Part shown: positions 11,889 to 22,700 of the stretch, one piece after another
Layout of the letters: each line of letters opens with the position of its first letter
Position numbering within the stretch: the stretch's first letter is position 1
Origin: Phialocephala subalpina
Lineage: Eukaryota; Ascomycota; Leotiomycetes; Helotiales; Mollisiaceae
DNA: 64,000 nucleotides
Assembly (NCBI GenBank): GCA_900073065.1
Contig: FJOG01000018.1
Coordinates: 924,079 to 988,078 of the forward strand
Direction: 5' to 3'
Translations under genes and position numbers: made by a program
The notes under the pieces: model-generated
Seen by the model: the letters and a program-made list of their open reading frames with translations, nothing else
Told to the model about the DNA's origin: nothing
Databases searched by the model: none

Positions 11889-13278
11889 CGTGGAATTTCT
11901 CGGGTTCGGGGTATGGGCTAGGAAACTTTTTGCATGGTATGAAATCGGGATAGTTCTGGAGGCTCAACGAGGATAATTGCATTCTTATAAAGGGCAATTA
12001 CAACGTTGCATCTACACATCGCAAGTTTTCGGATGGAGAGTCTCGATGGCATTCGCATGAACTTTCGATACTACACAGCCTTTCTATGATGATTGATTTC
12101 AAATGCTGCAAAACGTTCACCCCATCTTGACCAAGGTGAGTGATGCGATATGTTGGCATGTAAGGCACTGAGGCAGGTGAGGTTACAGAATTGAGTTGAT
12201 CAGATAACAGAGGGTGGAGACAAGCGGAAACAATTGTGAGACCATGCTTCTATCAGCGTCATGTCTCTGCGAGATGCCAATAGTCTAACAGATTGTTTGA
12301 TTTCGAAACAGAGTGAGGTCTGTGAGTGGCAGTGGGTCAAGCCTAACCGAGCCCCCTAAAGTCGATCCGCAGATCGTGCGCTTAAGACACGAGATGCCAC
12401 CTGTGCTGCGCTTGCGATGTCAGGTTAGAACATTTGACGCGGGGTGGCAGTCTGCTTGGCAGGAAGACCGCTCCAAGATCTAAGTCTCATTGCTTGCATT
12501 GCTGTGGTTGTACCAAACTCAGTTCAGCAGCTCGGAGCCTCAACGGAAAAACTAACTCGCAGTTCCATCGAATTGCCCGTATCTGGTGCGTGGCATCGAC
12601 TGGTTTTCGTCCAATCTGTGCAATGATATAAATTCATCTGTGGAAAAGGGTACCCGAATCGGGTCCGTCTGTTCTATCTTTTGGACTTATGTGAGGTCTG
12701 ACTGTCTCAAGTTCTCAACAGATTGTCGGCAATGGCTCTCAGGGGTAAACTCGCTTCCTCCAGGCTTGTCGACAGGCATTGACCTCCGGAGCCAAGGATG
12801 CGGACACTGAACGCCACCCCCAATCCCCCCTTTAGCGAAGCGGGATGTGCCAAAAATACCCTAAAGCGCCTAGGCGTGCATCCTGTCGCATCGCATCGCA
12901 TGGACATCTCTACGGACGTCCGAATATTGAGTACTTCCCACCAATATCCAGACACACGGAGTGCACCACAGACAAGACACGTTCGCAAATACGCATGTCA
13001 ATCCTCAGGACATCGCTGTTCCCACGGATATCACGGGCTAGGGGAAGTAGTCGGATAGAAGATGCGAAACCGCGAAACCGCGAAAGGGCGAGAGACCGAA
13101 AGCTGAGTTCGATTGACAGCGGATAGGATTATTGATTGTTGTATAAAGGAGGACCGTCTCATCGAGAGTTTGTTCTGTATCTTTCGCTCAAGCACCGAAC
13201 ATATATACCCAGTATCGTCTCTTCTCTCAACAAAAAGTATCAATCAACACTTTCCAGCGCAAACTTTCAACCATCAAA
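11889..13278. other. Divergent promoter region, cupredoxin and reductase genes
   Basis: About 1.4 kb separating two divergently transcribed genes, so it should contain both promoters. The reductase side is pyrimidine-rich near the start. No gene is seen; the opposing open frames at 12.6-13.3 kb have no family features. Confidence 0.5.
13198..13206 (+). promoter_or_regulatory. TATA-like element upstream of the naphthol reductase
   Basis: The sequence acatatata lies about 75-80 bp before the reductase ATG, a reasonable position for a TATA box with a short 5' UTR. Position and composition are the only evidence. Confidence 0.35.
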
Positions 13279-14324
13279 ATGTCTACAGTCGCAGAATCCA
13301 ATGTCACGGCCGTTGCTCCCCAAGTTGAAGCTGCAGCAGCTCCAACTACCAACAAGTGGGCGACAGTAAGCGGTCCTCTTGGAATCGCATCAGCCAGTCT
13401 AGCTGGCAAGGTTGCCCTGGTCACGGGTTCAGGTGAGCTTTGAACTCTCGCGATAAAACCTTCGGAAGCTGACATCAGAAAACAGGACGAGGAATCGGTC
13501 GGGAAATGGCTCTTGAGTTGGGACGCAGAGGCGCAAAGGTTGTTGTCAACTACGCCAACAGCTCTGAGGCAGCTGATGAAGTCGTTGCCGAGATCATCAA
13601 GTCCGGAAGCGAAGCCATCGCAGTCATGGCCAACGTCTCTGTTGTCAAGGACATTATTTCTCTGTTCGAGAAAGCCGTTGCTCATTTTGGAAAGCTCGAC
13701 ATTGTCTGCTCTAACTCTGGTGTCGTTTCTTTCGGCCACGTCAAGGATGTCACTGAGGAGGAGTACGACCGTGTCATGAGCATCAACACTCGAGGACAAT
13801 TCTTCGTTGCCCGCGAGGCGTACAAGCACTTGTCCATTGGTGGCCGTCTCATCATGATGGGATCCATCACTGGTCAAGCCAAGGGTGTCCCAAAGCACGC
13901 TGTCTACTCTGGTATGCAAAATAACCCCCACGTGATCCGGATCACCTGTTGACTTCCCGAACAGGTAGCAAGGGTGCCATTGAGACTTTCGTGCGATGCA
14001 TGGCGATTGACTTCGGTGACAAGAAGATCACTGTTAACTGCATTGCTCCTGGTGGAATCAAGACCGACATGTACCACAAGGTTTGCAGAGAGTACATTCC
14101 CGGAGGAGAGAAGTTGTCCGACGATGGTGTCGACGAGGTATGCGAAACTTTCCTCCAACTGAACCTATGAGACTGACTCGCAACAGTACGCCGCCACTTG
14201 GTCTCCTCTCCACAGAGTCGGTCTCCCAATTGATGTTGCTCGTGTTGTGTGCTTCCTTGCCAGCCAAGATGGTGAATGGATTAATGGAAAGGTTTTGGGC
14301 ATTGATGGCGCTGCTTGCATGTAA
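13279..14324 (+). CDS. brn1: Hydroxynaphthalene reductase (T4HN/T3HN reductase, SDR family)
   Basis: NADPH-dependent short-chain dehydrogenase that reduces tetrahydroxynaphthalene to scytalone and/or trihydroxynaphthalene to vermelone in DHN-melanin synthesis. Four exons (13279-13432, 13486-13911, 13965-14137, 14187-14324) give 296 residues. Visible motifs: cofactor loop TGSGRGIG near residue 50, the [11 protein letters not shown] stretch, [12 protein letters not shown], the catalytic serine in MMGSITG, catalytic [17 protein letters not shown], and the end [12 protein letters not shown]. The NYA start of the NADP-selecting region and the GGIKTDMYH substrate loop are typical of fungal naphthol reductases. 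The N-terminal 27 or so residues ([11 protein letters not shown]...) are longer than in the well-known 283-residue enzymes. It points toward the Cmr1-type regulator gene, which is on the other strand. All three introns are 49-53 bp. Confidence 0.93.
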
Positions 14325-14478
14325 TTTGCATATGAACTTTGTTATGATACCGATTTGGGTTTTGGGGTAAATGGTTAGCATAGAAAGCGGTCCGTCAATA
14401 ATGAACTGTCTTCAGCCTTGCTTGGAAGAATGGACCCAATTGATCCAGTGAAGCGTGATCTCGAAAGTTTCGTTCTCC

Positions 14479-14978
14479 AGAACTTTGGTGTTGCCTCGCG
14501 TGAAGGTTTCGTTCCTGGTGTTTGTGATCTCTCTGTCCGACGTGACATGTATATTTCAGGGACTCGAAATTCCGTGATATCTGATCTCCATATGAGGGTG
14601 CTTCCCAAATGATTACGCGTTCTGTGATGCAGCGATGCAACATACGCGAATATTGAGGCTAAATTTGCCTGTGCGGGACATTTCGAAGGGCAGTGAGAAT
14701 TCGACGCGATTGGAGATAAGGAAAGAGAAGAACTTTGGTGTTGCCTCGCGTGAAGGTTTCGTTCCTGGTGTTTGTGATCTCTCTGTCCGACGTGACATGT
14801 ATATTTCAGGGACTCGAAATTCCGTGATATCTGATCTCCATATGAGGGTGCTTCCCAAATGATTACGCGTTCTGTGATGCAGCGATGCAACATACGCGAA
14901 TATTGAGGCTAAATTTGCCTGTGCGGGACATTTCGAAGGGCAGTGAGAATTCGACGCGATTGGAGATAAGGAAAGAGA
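14479..14978. repeat. Perfect 250-bp tandem duplication (B)
   Basis: Units 14479-14728 and 14729-14978 look identical, with a 2-bp (AG) overlap at the junction. The repeat lies in non-coding sequence 3' of the reductase gene. Its period equals that of duplication A. Confidence 0.95.
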
Positions 14979-16350
14979 CTTTCTGGACGTCCGGCGCTAG
15001 GACCCCTTACCGAAGTAAATCTCCGAGTGTCACAACCTCCAACGACATTCGCCGCACTCCAGCTTCTCGAACCTCACTCACCACATCCCTCCCGTACGTA
15101 CCCCTCCCCCACAGTCAGAACCCAATCTAATCTATTCCCATCCTTCGTCCCAACGCTCCCCTTGTCCCACGGACCAACGCACCGGCACACGGCCAGTATC
15201 TCCACCGACATCTGCAGTTCATCTTCTGCCGTGCTACCGACCTCCGCGATCTGCAAGACACACTGCTTGCGGGGGAAGAACAGACCTGCATCACGCAAGG
15301 AAAAAGCGATTGCATCCCATCTATGGCGTTCCAACCGCGGGGCAAGACGACGGCTATGGGGCCGACTTTCCTTGCCATGTCCCACGTTTTCTGGAGCACG
15401 AGCTTTGTTCTTTGGCTAATCTTGCCTCCGGGTGATAGATTGGGTATCCCAGGATCGAGAGTGGATGCACGCGTCGGCGTCGATACCGATGTCCTCACCT
15501 GTTCATCGGCACGGTATCATTGGGCCTCAGGTTGTCTTACCCCAAGTATGGCTTCATCCGCGAGGCATGCAAGTCTTCTTCCAGAGGCAGGCTTCGGTGG
15601 TACAGCATAAGATCGTCTGTACTATAGATGCAATGCAGAGCACGGTACGGAACGTATGATCAACGTTCTTCCTCCTTTGTGGCACCCAAGATTTTTGATG
15701 CTGATGGAGGGCAAAGTCCGTCGATGCTACGCAAAGGAATGATCGTCTACCAAGTTACTAACCTCAGACTTTGTTCTTCATGGCGCCCAAGTCCGGTACT
15801 TCAGTCACTTTGACGGAGACTGTTCGCTTCAAGTTGCTTGTTACTGAACACTGGACTCGGTCAAGTGAGTTGGACCTCAAGTTCTCCCGAACTTGGAAAA
15901 AGCTTACCACACAGACAGATTCATTTGAAGACTTCATCTCATAAACTTTGGAGACGACGCCGTTCATTTCACTATCAAGTTGTTGACTTCAAGGTAACTC
16001 CTTAGTCAAGTCCGTACCGCAGTGGAGCAGTCTCCCAAAGAAGTCATTCCGGACCTCGCCGCAAGGCAACAACAGCCCTATCCGTCAAATACGACCCTAC
16101 TATCGCCCTATCCCAAAGATCTTCACGTAAAATCAACAAAAGGTCAAAGCTCATCATTTGAGAAGTTGAGATAATGCAAGATTCGGACTTCGAATTCAAG
16201 CTAAGGTAGCCAACTTGGCTATGGCATGATGCCAGCGTTGTCTTCGATGCCCTCCTCCCCTCCGCAACTTGCGGCTTCAGGGCAATCGTTCCCCTCTCCC
16301 CGCCATGGAGCAGCACCCCCAAAGTTGGTTGAAGGGGTACTCTCTCACAG

Positions 16351-16370
16351 CAAAGCAAAGCAAAGCAAAG
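16351..16370. repeat. (CAAAG)4 microsatellite
   Basis: Four exact head-to-tail CAAAG copies in intergenic sequence upstream of the regulator's stop codon. Confidence 0.9.
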
Positions 16371-16592
16371 CATGAACACTGACAGGAGCACAATGTTACT
16401 TCCAAATGCGTCATTGTATTTCTGTTGATCATAAAGCCAGCTTGGGGCATGAGTAATGCTATAAACACAAGACAACGAAGCAATCATTAAAAACCCAAGT
16501 TTGCCAACCCTGAAAATGCTGTTATTAGAGCAGCAAGTGCCAGATGAAACCCCATCATAAAAACGTCAAAAAAGAGGCGAGCTATTCAGCTT

Positions 16593-19500
16593 TCAAGCCA
16601 TAGACACACCACCCTGCATAGACTCCATACTCCAGTTCTTTGCCAATTCCTGCAACTTCCTCTTGATTCCATCAGACACTCTCAACGCAACTCCTTGACC
16701 TAACAACTCAATACAATGATTCAAAATCTCCTCTGGACTCAACTTGAAATGTCTGCCTTCTCCTTTTGTAAGAACCGGTATTCCCTCTCCAGACCAAAGA
16801 TACGAGACAACAGCAGGATCATCCGGCATAACGGAATCAATCGCAAACGGCTGTCCCTTCTCCATCCTCTGCGCATTCTGATCCATCCTACTCAGACTAT
16901 CAACCCAAAGGATCAGAGCAGCGCGGTATATGGCTGCAGACCACCAATGCGGTCTCCCTTCTCTCGGCATGGAGCAGATGAGACGGATGACCTGACCGCA
17001 GTGGATAGTAGCTTCTTCAGGCTGATGAATGCATCGTTTATGTCTGAGAGATAGTTCTCGACTTGAGCCGTCGAAGTGTTCTTTTCGGGCCAGACGCTCG
17101 ATCTCGGGGAAGGAGGTTAGGGCGTTGAGAGAGATGAGGTGGTAGAGGACGAGGTTGGCGCGGGTGACGGGGCAGTTTGGTGTTGCTTTCGCATGGACAA
17201 GGCAGAGTTCATACCAATTCTGTAGTAACGACTGTACTTCCTCAAGACGAAGAAGAGTAGACGCTTTGGTGACTGTCCTCGTCCCTCTTCTCGACCCAAA
17301 GAAGTCTGAAAAGCAACTAAGAACTTGACGAAGGTGGCAGAGTAGACTCTGAAGAGGGTGCAGAAGAAGCTTCAGCTGCAACGGGGACAGCTTATCGTAC
17401 CGCCTGTTAATGTTGTCATGCAGCATATCCTGAAACAGATCGCAGAGCGAGGGCGTGAGGGGCGGGCCTCCAAGCGAGTTAGGGTTCATCCAATCTGTGC
17501 CATTTCCGGAGGAGCTAGTCTGCTGATGTTGAAGAGCGACGAGCCATTCAGATGAGTCCTTTGCAAGCCAGAGTTGCTCAGAACCGGGCATCGGCGTCTC
17601 CAACTCCGTGATAGACAAGATAGGTGCCGTATCATGAAACAGGCTTAACTCCTGATCAACCATCACCCAGTTGTAGACCAATCTGATTGAAGGTTAGTCT
17701 CTTTGTCTTTTGTGAGGAGAGCGCAAAACATGATTGGTCCGAAGCGACGGGTGACAGATGCAGCTGACCATCTCGCTTCATAGGTGGTTCCCCACCCTAC
17801 ATGATAGAGAGAAATGAGAGAGATATAACATACCGGCTTTTCCCTTCGCGTTGTTGCCATTCTCGCCATATGAGCTCGGTACTCGTGGACAAGTTCGAGA
17901 AGTTCATTGGAGGTGCTGGCTCCAACATACCCGCATGCTTCAACATCTGAGGTCATATCATCAGCGGGTCATCCGGAGTACAACGCGTTGCTGAGAAGAG
18001 AAGAGGATCGAATACTTACAGCGAGATACATTCCTCGTTGTCCCATGGCGATATTCATATGCCATGCATCGCCACTCCAGGCTCCCAGGATGGTGAACAG
18101 CAACGCGCACCGCAAGACGACCGGATCAGCCGAGAGCTCGACATCCTTCTCAATGATGTGGAAGAGCGAGATGCGACAAGTCTCCGTCAAGCCTGCTGTC
18201 AAGCATCGCGCCTCAGCTGTTGGGAGAGCAGCTGCTCCGTATGCGATAGCGAGAAGAAGGAGAAGAGTCGACGCTTGGTTATTCAGCATCACTTCATTGG
18301 GGTCAAGAGTGCCGCCGTGCACCAATGTATAGTACGGAGCGAGGCTCAGTACATAACTTCTCAGGAAATACTCGAGGACTCTTGAAGGAGGAAGAACGAG
18401 AAAGTTGAAACCACCACCCGAAGTCGAGGCATGTCGCCACCGTTGCAATCCTCCTCTGTGGGTCTCGAGCGCTGTGTGCAGGAAACCTTGGGTGATGGCA
18501 AGTATTCTATCTCGCGAGCTGGCATTTAGTGGTACGACTGATATCTCATACTTGTGGTCCACTTCAGCGGTCGCGATGTTGTGGTCGAGCAATTTCCACG
18601 TGCTCGCATCTCTGGAGTGTTGTTCCAGATTCTCAAGGTGCACAATGGCTGTTCGAGGGCAGGAACCAGAGAAGATGGGACGATTGCAACGAGCGAGTGG
18701 CCATGCGGCTTCGGCTGCAACAACGACTTCAAACTCGGGAACGGCGGTATCTCTCATCAGGATGGGCATGGCCATTTCCAAAGAATGGCTGCCATGGCGA
18801 TCAGAGTGAGATGCTATACTGGTGGTTCTGGTGTGTGATCTTGACAGCGAGGTGTCCATCGATGTCGAGTTCATTGCGTCTGATGCGGAAGAAGTGCCAC
18901 CTAGCGAGTCCATGAAGGACGGTAACGGCATCTGCCCATTTGCGTCCATTCCTCCTCCAGGAAACATATCCAGATCTGGTGGGTACTGGCTCCAGAAATT
19001 CAGGTCATAGTTGACTTCATCGTGGAGCATTCCACTATCCAAACACATAGTAGTATCCATTTCCCTCAGGCCACTCGGAGGCGTCCCAAACTCTTGAGTG
19101 TGAAATGCAGGCAAAGGATAATCCGTCCCTGCCTGTGACACCCCCTGCAATTGTGGATCTAATACACTATTCGACGGCATCGGTGGTTCGCTCTCCTGCT
19201 TTGGCATCTCGGGGACCGAATTGTGTGATATTGGTGGTGAAGATCGCTGTTGTTGTGCCGGGATATTCGAGAAGCTCTTCGATCTCGCGCCTATCTTCGC
19301 CTGCCGTCGAGCAAAACGGGCCTCGCAGGGTAGGTTCTTCTCTGCGCACCGCGAACATGGTACCGTTTTGTCACAGCCAGTCTTCGCACTCGCACAGTTG
19401 AGGCAGGCAATGGGGGTTCTGCCTGCAATTGCAGGAACGCCTGTTGAGGGTTGCATGGGATCTTTCGCCTCGTGGTACGTGAAGTGATGTCTTTGGAGTA

Positions 19501-19778
19501 GGTCTCTGTAAAATTCAAGATCAGTAAATGGAAAACCTGGGAAGAAGATGCCATTGCTCTCTTACCTTCTTGGAAACGATAGCTGACACAAGCTACAACG
19601 ATGCGGTTTAACATTTGTATCTGCATTTTCCCCGTATTAGCAGGCAGCTCTGAGCAAGCTTCGTGGGCAACGGCGAGGTCTGGGACTAAGTGCCAAGGGT
19701 ATACTGACGACTAGGTATGTGCCTCTCGAGGTGTTCCTTCCGAGTGAAGCTTTTCCCACAGTAAGTGCAGAAGATCAT
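16593..19778 (-). CDS. cmr1: Cmr1/Smr1-type melanin regulator (two C2H2 fingers plus Zn2Cys6)
   Basis: Transcription factor of the class that switches on PKS and naphthol reductase genes in DHN-melanin fungi. Exons 19778-19709, 19620-19566, 19505-18020, 17946-17834 and 17682-16593 join in phase to 937 residues. The N-terminus has two C2H2 fingers split by introns: FCTYCGKSFTRKEHLERH (C-x2-C-x12-H-x3-H) and HRCSLCQLSFPRRDLLQRH with a final H. A Zn2Cys6 cluster follows at about residues 75-101, with spacing C-x2-C-x6-C-x5-C-x2-C-x6-C. This finger plus binuclear-cluster layout is the hallmark of Cmr1/Pig1/Smr1 proteins. The C-terminal half (WREWQQREGKSRLVYNW, DQELSLFHDTAPILSITELE) matches the conserved fungal regulatory region. 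It is convergent with the reductase gene and faces 9 kb of gene-free DNA upstream. Confidence 0.92.
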
Positions 19779-22700
19779 ATTCTCTCATGCCTTTGCGTGT
19801 CTTCCATTTGCGTTTCGACTTTTTTCCTTTGCGTGTAGCTGCGTGCAATGAGATGTTGGTACTTCACGTGTGGATCTGCGCGCTTTGATGTAGACTGGGC
19901 TCGGCTTTTCCTTTATCGGTGTTATAGGCAACAAGGCTGGTTGTTTTCTGAAGATGGAAAGCAGAGGAATAGCGTATGTATGATGTGCAGTGGTGTAGCC
20001 GTGTTGAGGGGAGCTTCTATAAAAGGGAAGCTCAGTGCGGTGATGAGGGGTATCAAAGCACCACAAGCGAATGAGCGAAGTTGCAACTAAAAAGGTTTCT
20101 AGCGCCAGGAATGGAACAGTGTAAGAGGACGTGAGCAGACTCAGCACAAGAGGTGAGCAAAGTAGGTGTCACTGCAATCAGCATAGGAAGGGCTTGACTT
20201 TCTTTCATGCGGAAAATGCCTGTCAGCCCCATGCCATGCCTTTTGCCCTACCCATTTCTGGATTGGACTGGGAAGATGAGATGGTGATTGAATGATGAGT
20301 AGACAAGAGCTCGTTTGGCTGGCTTGGAATGCTCTCTGTGCGAAGACGGATCTATCGTATCGGTCCCGATTGAGCATAATCCCAGATTGAACGAATCCCA
20401 GTGCAGATCTTCGAGGGAGTCGAATTTGAAATCACCACTTTCCAGCCGCACCCCCATGCTCCATGTAAGGATGGATTAACTTGGGGGTGAGTTGCAGTGC
20501 TGGCCTCGCGTGTCCCTGGTCGACTGGCGAGTGACGAGGCCAGCTCTGGAACTGGGACTTCCTGACACTGCCAGTCGATTATCCACAGCCCAGGTTGCAG
20601 GAATAGAGCCATTGGCCAGGCGTGAGAGGCTATGTTGGACAGAGGATGGGATGAGCGTTATGGCCAGGTCAGGAATAGCATGGGTGATAGTCTGGTAGTG
20701 GATTTGCATGGCATTGAGGAGAAGGATCCTCTGCTCTGCTCAAATGATGGTCGAGTGTGAGTGAGTTAGTGATCCTGAGTGTCGTCCTTCATGCAGGATT
20801 CGGTGGTTGAGTAGCTCACTGTCGTGGCTGGGGCAGCAAAAGCACCCAATCACCGATCGCCAATAGTGCAGGACGGCAGGTGGCGGCAGTCAGGACAAGG
20901 GGTCGATTAAAATCTCCGGCGAGTGCACCAAAGCGAGCGTAGGGGAGCCATGTTCGACGAGGAAGGAAGGGGTGAGTGCGAGAGCGTGGAGTCGTGGATA
21001 CAATGTGGAGCAAATCTTTGGTAAGTGCGTAAGGCTAAGATAGAGTGAGTACGTTAGAGAGCTGTAGTGAGGTACTGAAGTTTCAACGACGGGTTCGTGG
21101 GTCGTGGGTCGTGGTTCGTGGTTCGTGGTTCGTAGTTCGCTGTCCATCCTACAGTAGCCCATAACCCATAGCCCAAGGCGCAGGAAAGTGATGTGAGGTG
21201 AGCAGCTAAGAAGGCTAGGGGTAGCTGAGAGTGAGCTTAGAGCCAGGCACGCGCAAGCGAGGTCGCTGTCCCTTTGAAGCTTAGCGCGCTTCGACCACCA
21301 CCACGATTGCGTGAACGGGCCTGTGCAGGGTCCTCTGAAGACCTCGTTTCTCCTACCGTGTTATCAGTATCAGACCAGCGCAGCGTACACCAGAGCCTGA
21401 CCCTGCCTTGAATTCAGTGCAACCCCCTTCACCACAGAGGCAGAACTCGGTACGAAAATACACAGGTATCGGCTATATACCGAAATGTCAAAGTCCTCTC
21501 TGCCATGCCTCCTGTCTATGATCTCGACTGAACGCTTCAAATTGCCGTGGACGTATACGTCCGAGTGTACGAATGGAGATCGGATACACGGCACCCAGCG
21601 TTAAGTCTGGGGGAGACAAGGGAGCACGTATGCCGTCGTCGCCAGCCAAGGGCGAAAACTTTATCCTGTTAAGGCTTTGTGATAAAGCTTAATGCTTCGT
21701 AGATTAGATGGCAGGTGGGCAGCCAAAGCGTGTATTTTTAGAGTTGGGGCCGCCTTTCTGCGTCTGTGTTCCCTGTCTACCGTCGCTCGGCTGGGGCGAT
21801 ATTGCGTCAATTTGTATTTTGGAAGGGATAGGGATGGTATACGGCAAACACATATATGCTTTACGACGACCTAGTCCCTAAACATGGCAAGATGCTCCCG
21901 TCGTCCTAGCGAAAGAAAACATGGTTTCTCGTACAGCTTCCCTATCGATGAGAAGAAAACGAAAGCCAGCCATCTGCGAAAGCAATATCAATCGATGTTT
22001 AATGGAACGCTGGAAAGCGGAAGCTTAATTCATGATGGACTTATGGTTGCCCCGGCTGGTAATAGCCGCGGCTGGTAAAATATATAACAACAAACCCTTT
22101 CCTACCCGCTGGCTGCGATAGAATGCCGTTCCTGAACGTGATGTTGATTTACTTTATATGAAATCGATCAGGAATTCCAATCACCAAGTCCTGACAAATC
22201 ATTCCTTTTAGATTGTTCTTTGATTGAACTTTTACTTTCCTTACAGTTCGTCCCGACTTTTGCACTCGGAGAATAAATTATGACGAGGAAGAAGGCAGAG
22301 CGAACAACCTCATCTATCTGACGTAGAAGACGTAATCAGAATGGGGGTTTGTGGGATGCGGAACGCGGTAGGAGAAGCATGAGCGTCGGTCAGAACTCTA
22401 TGGTCTGATGGGACGCACACGGCGGGTGCGTCTCCTGAAGCTCAAATGAATGGCGGGCGGTTGAAGTTCTCGCATTCTGGCGCTTGATGATGCTGAAAAG
22501 ATGATGCGATTTAGTGAGATGGCCTCAGCGTAGCCCCAGCGCCAGCATCCCCAGGCAGCGGGTCAGCAGCGCTCAGGGCCGAGTTCTGGTCGCTGGTGCT
22601 GGCGCTGGTGCTGAATGGTGGTGACGGCCAGGGGGCAGTAGATGGGAGCGATAGCGTCCAGATTGGATCTCAGGGGCACTCAGGAGAGAGAGGGTGCACA

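Larger units (their letters stand above)
14325..16592. other. Convergent intergenic region holding duplication B
   Basis: About 2.3 kb between the stops of the reductase and the Cmr1-type regulator. It contains the 250-bp duplication B and a (CAAAG)4 microsatellite at 16351-16370. Open frames at 15.1-15.6 kb exist on both strands but have no recognisable motif and no consistent gene model. Confidence 0.45.

Noticed and set aside
13227..13931. Minus-strand 234-codon frame opposite the naphthol reductase
   Set aside because: Mirror of conserved SDR coding sequence and crosses its first intron; no family match.
14375..14893. Minus-strand 172-codon frame with an internal protein repeat
   Set aside because: The repeated protein is only the 250-bp duplication read in a non-coding frame.
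15127..15498. Possible extra melanin gene (dehydratase or hydrolase) after the reductase
   Set aside because: I looked for scytalone dehydratase and Ayg1-type motifs on both strands and found none.
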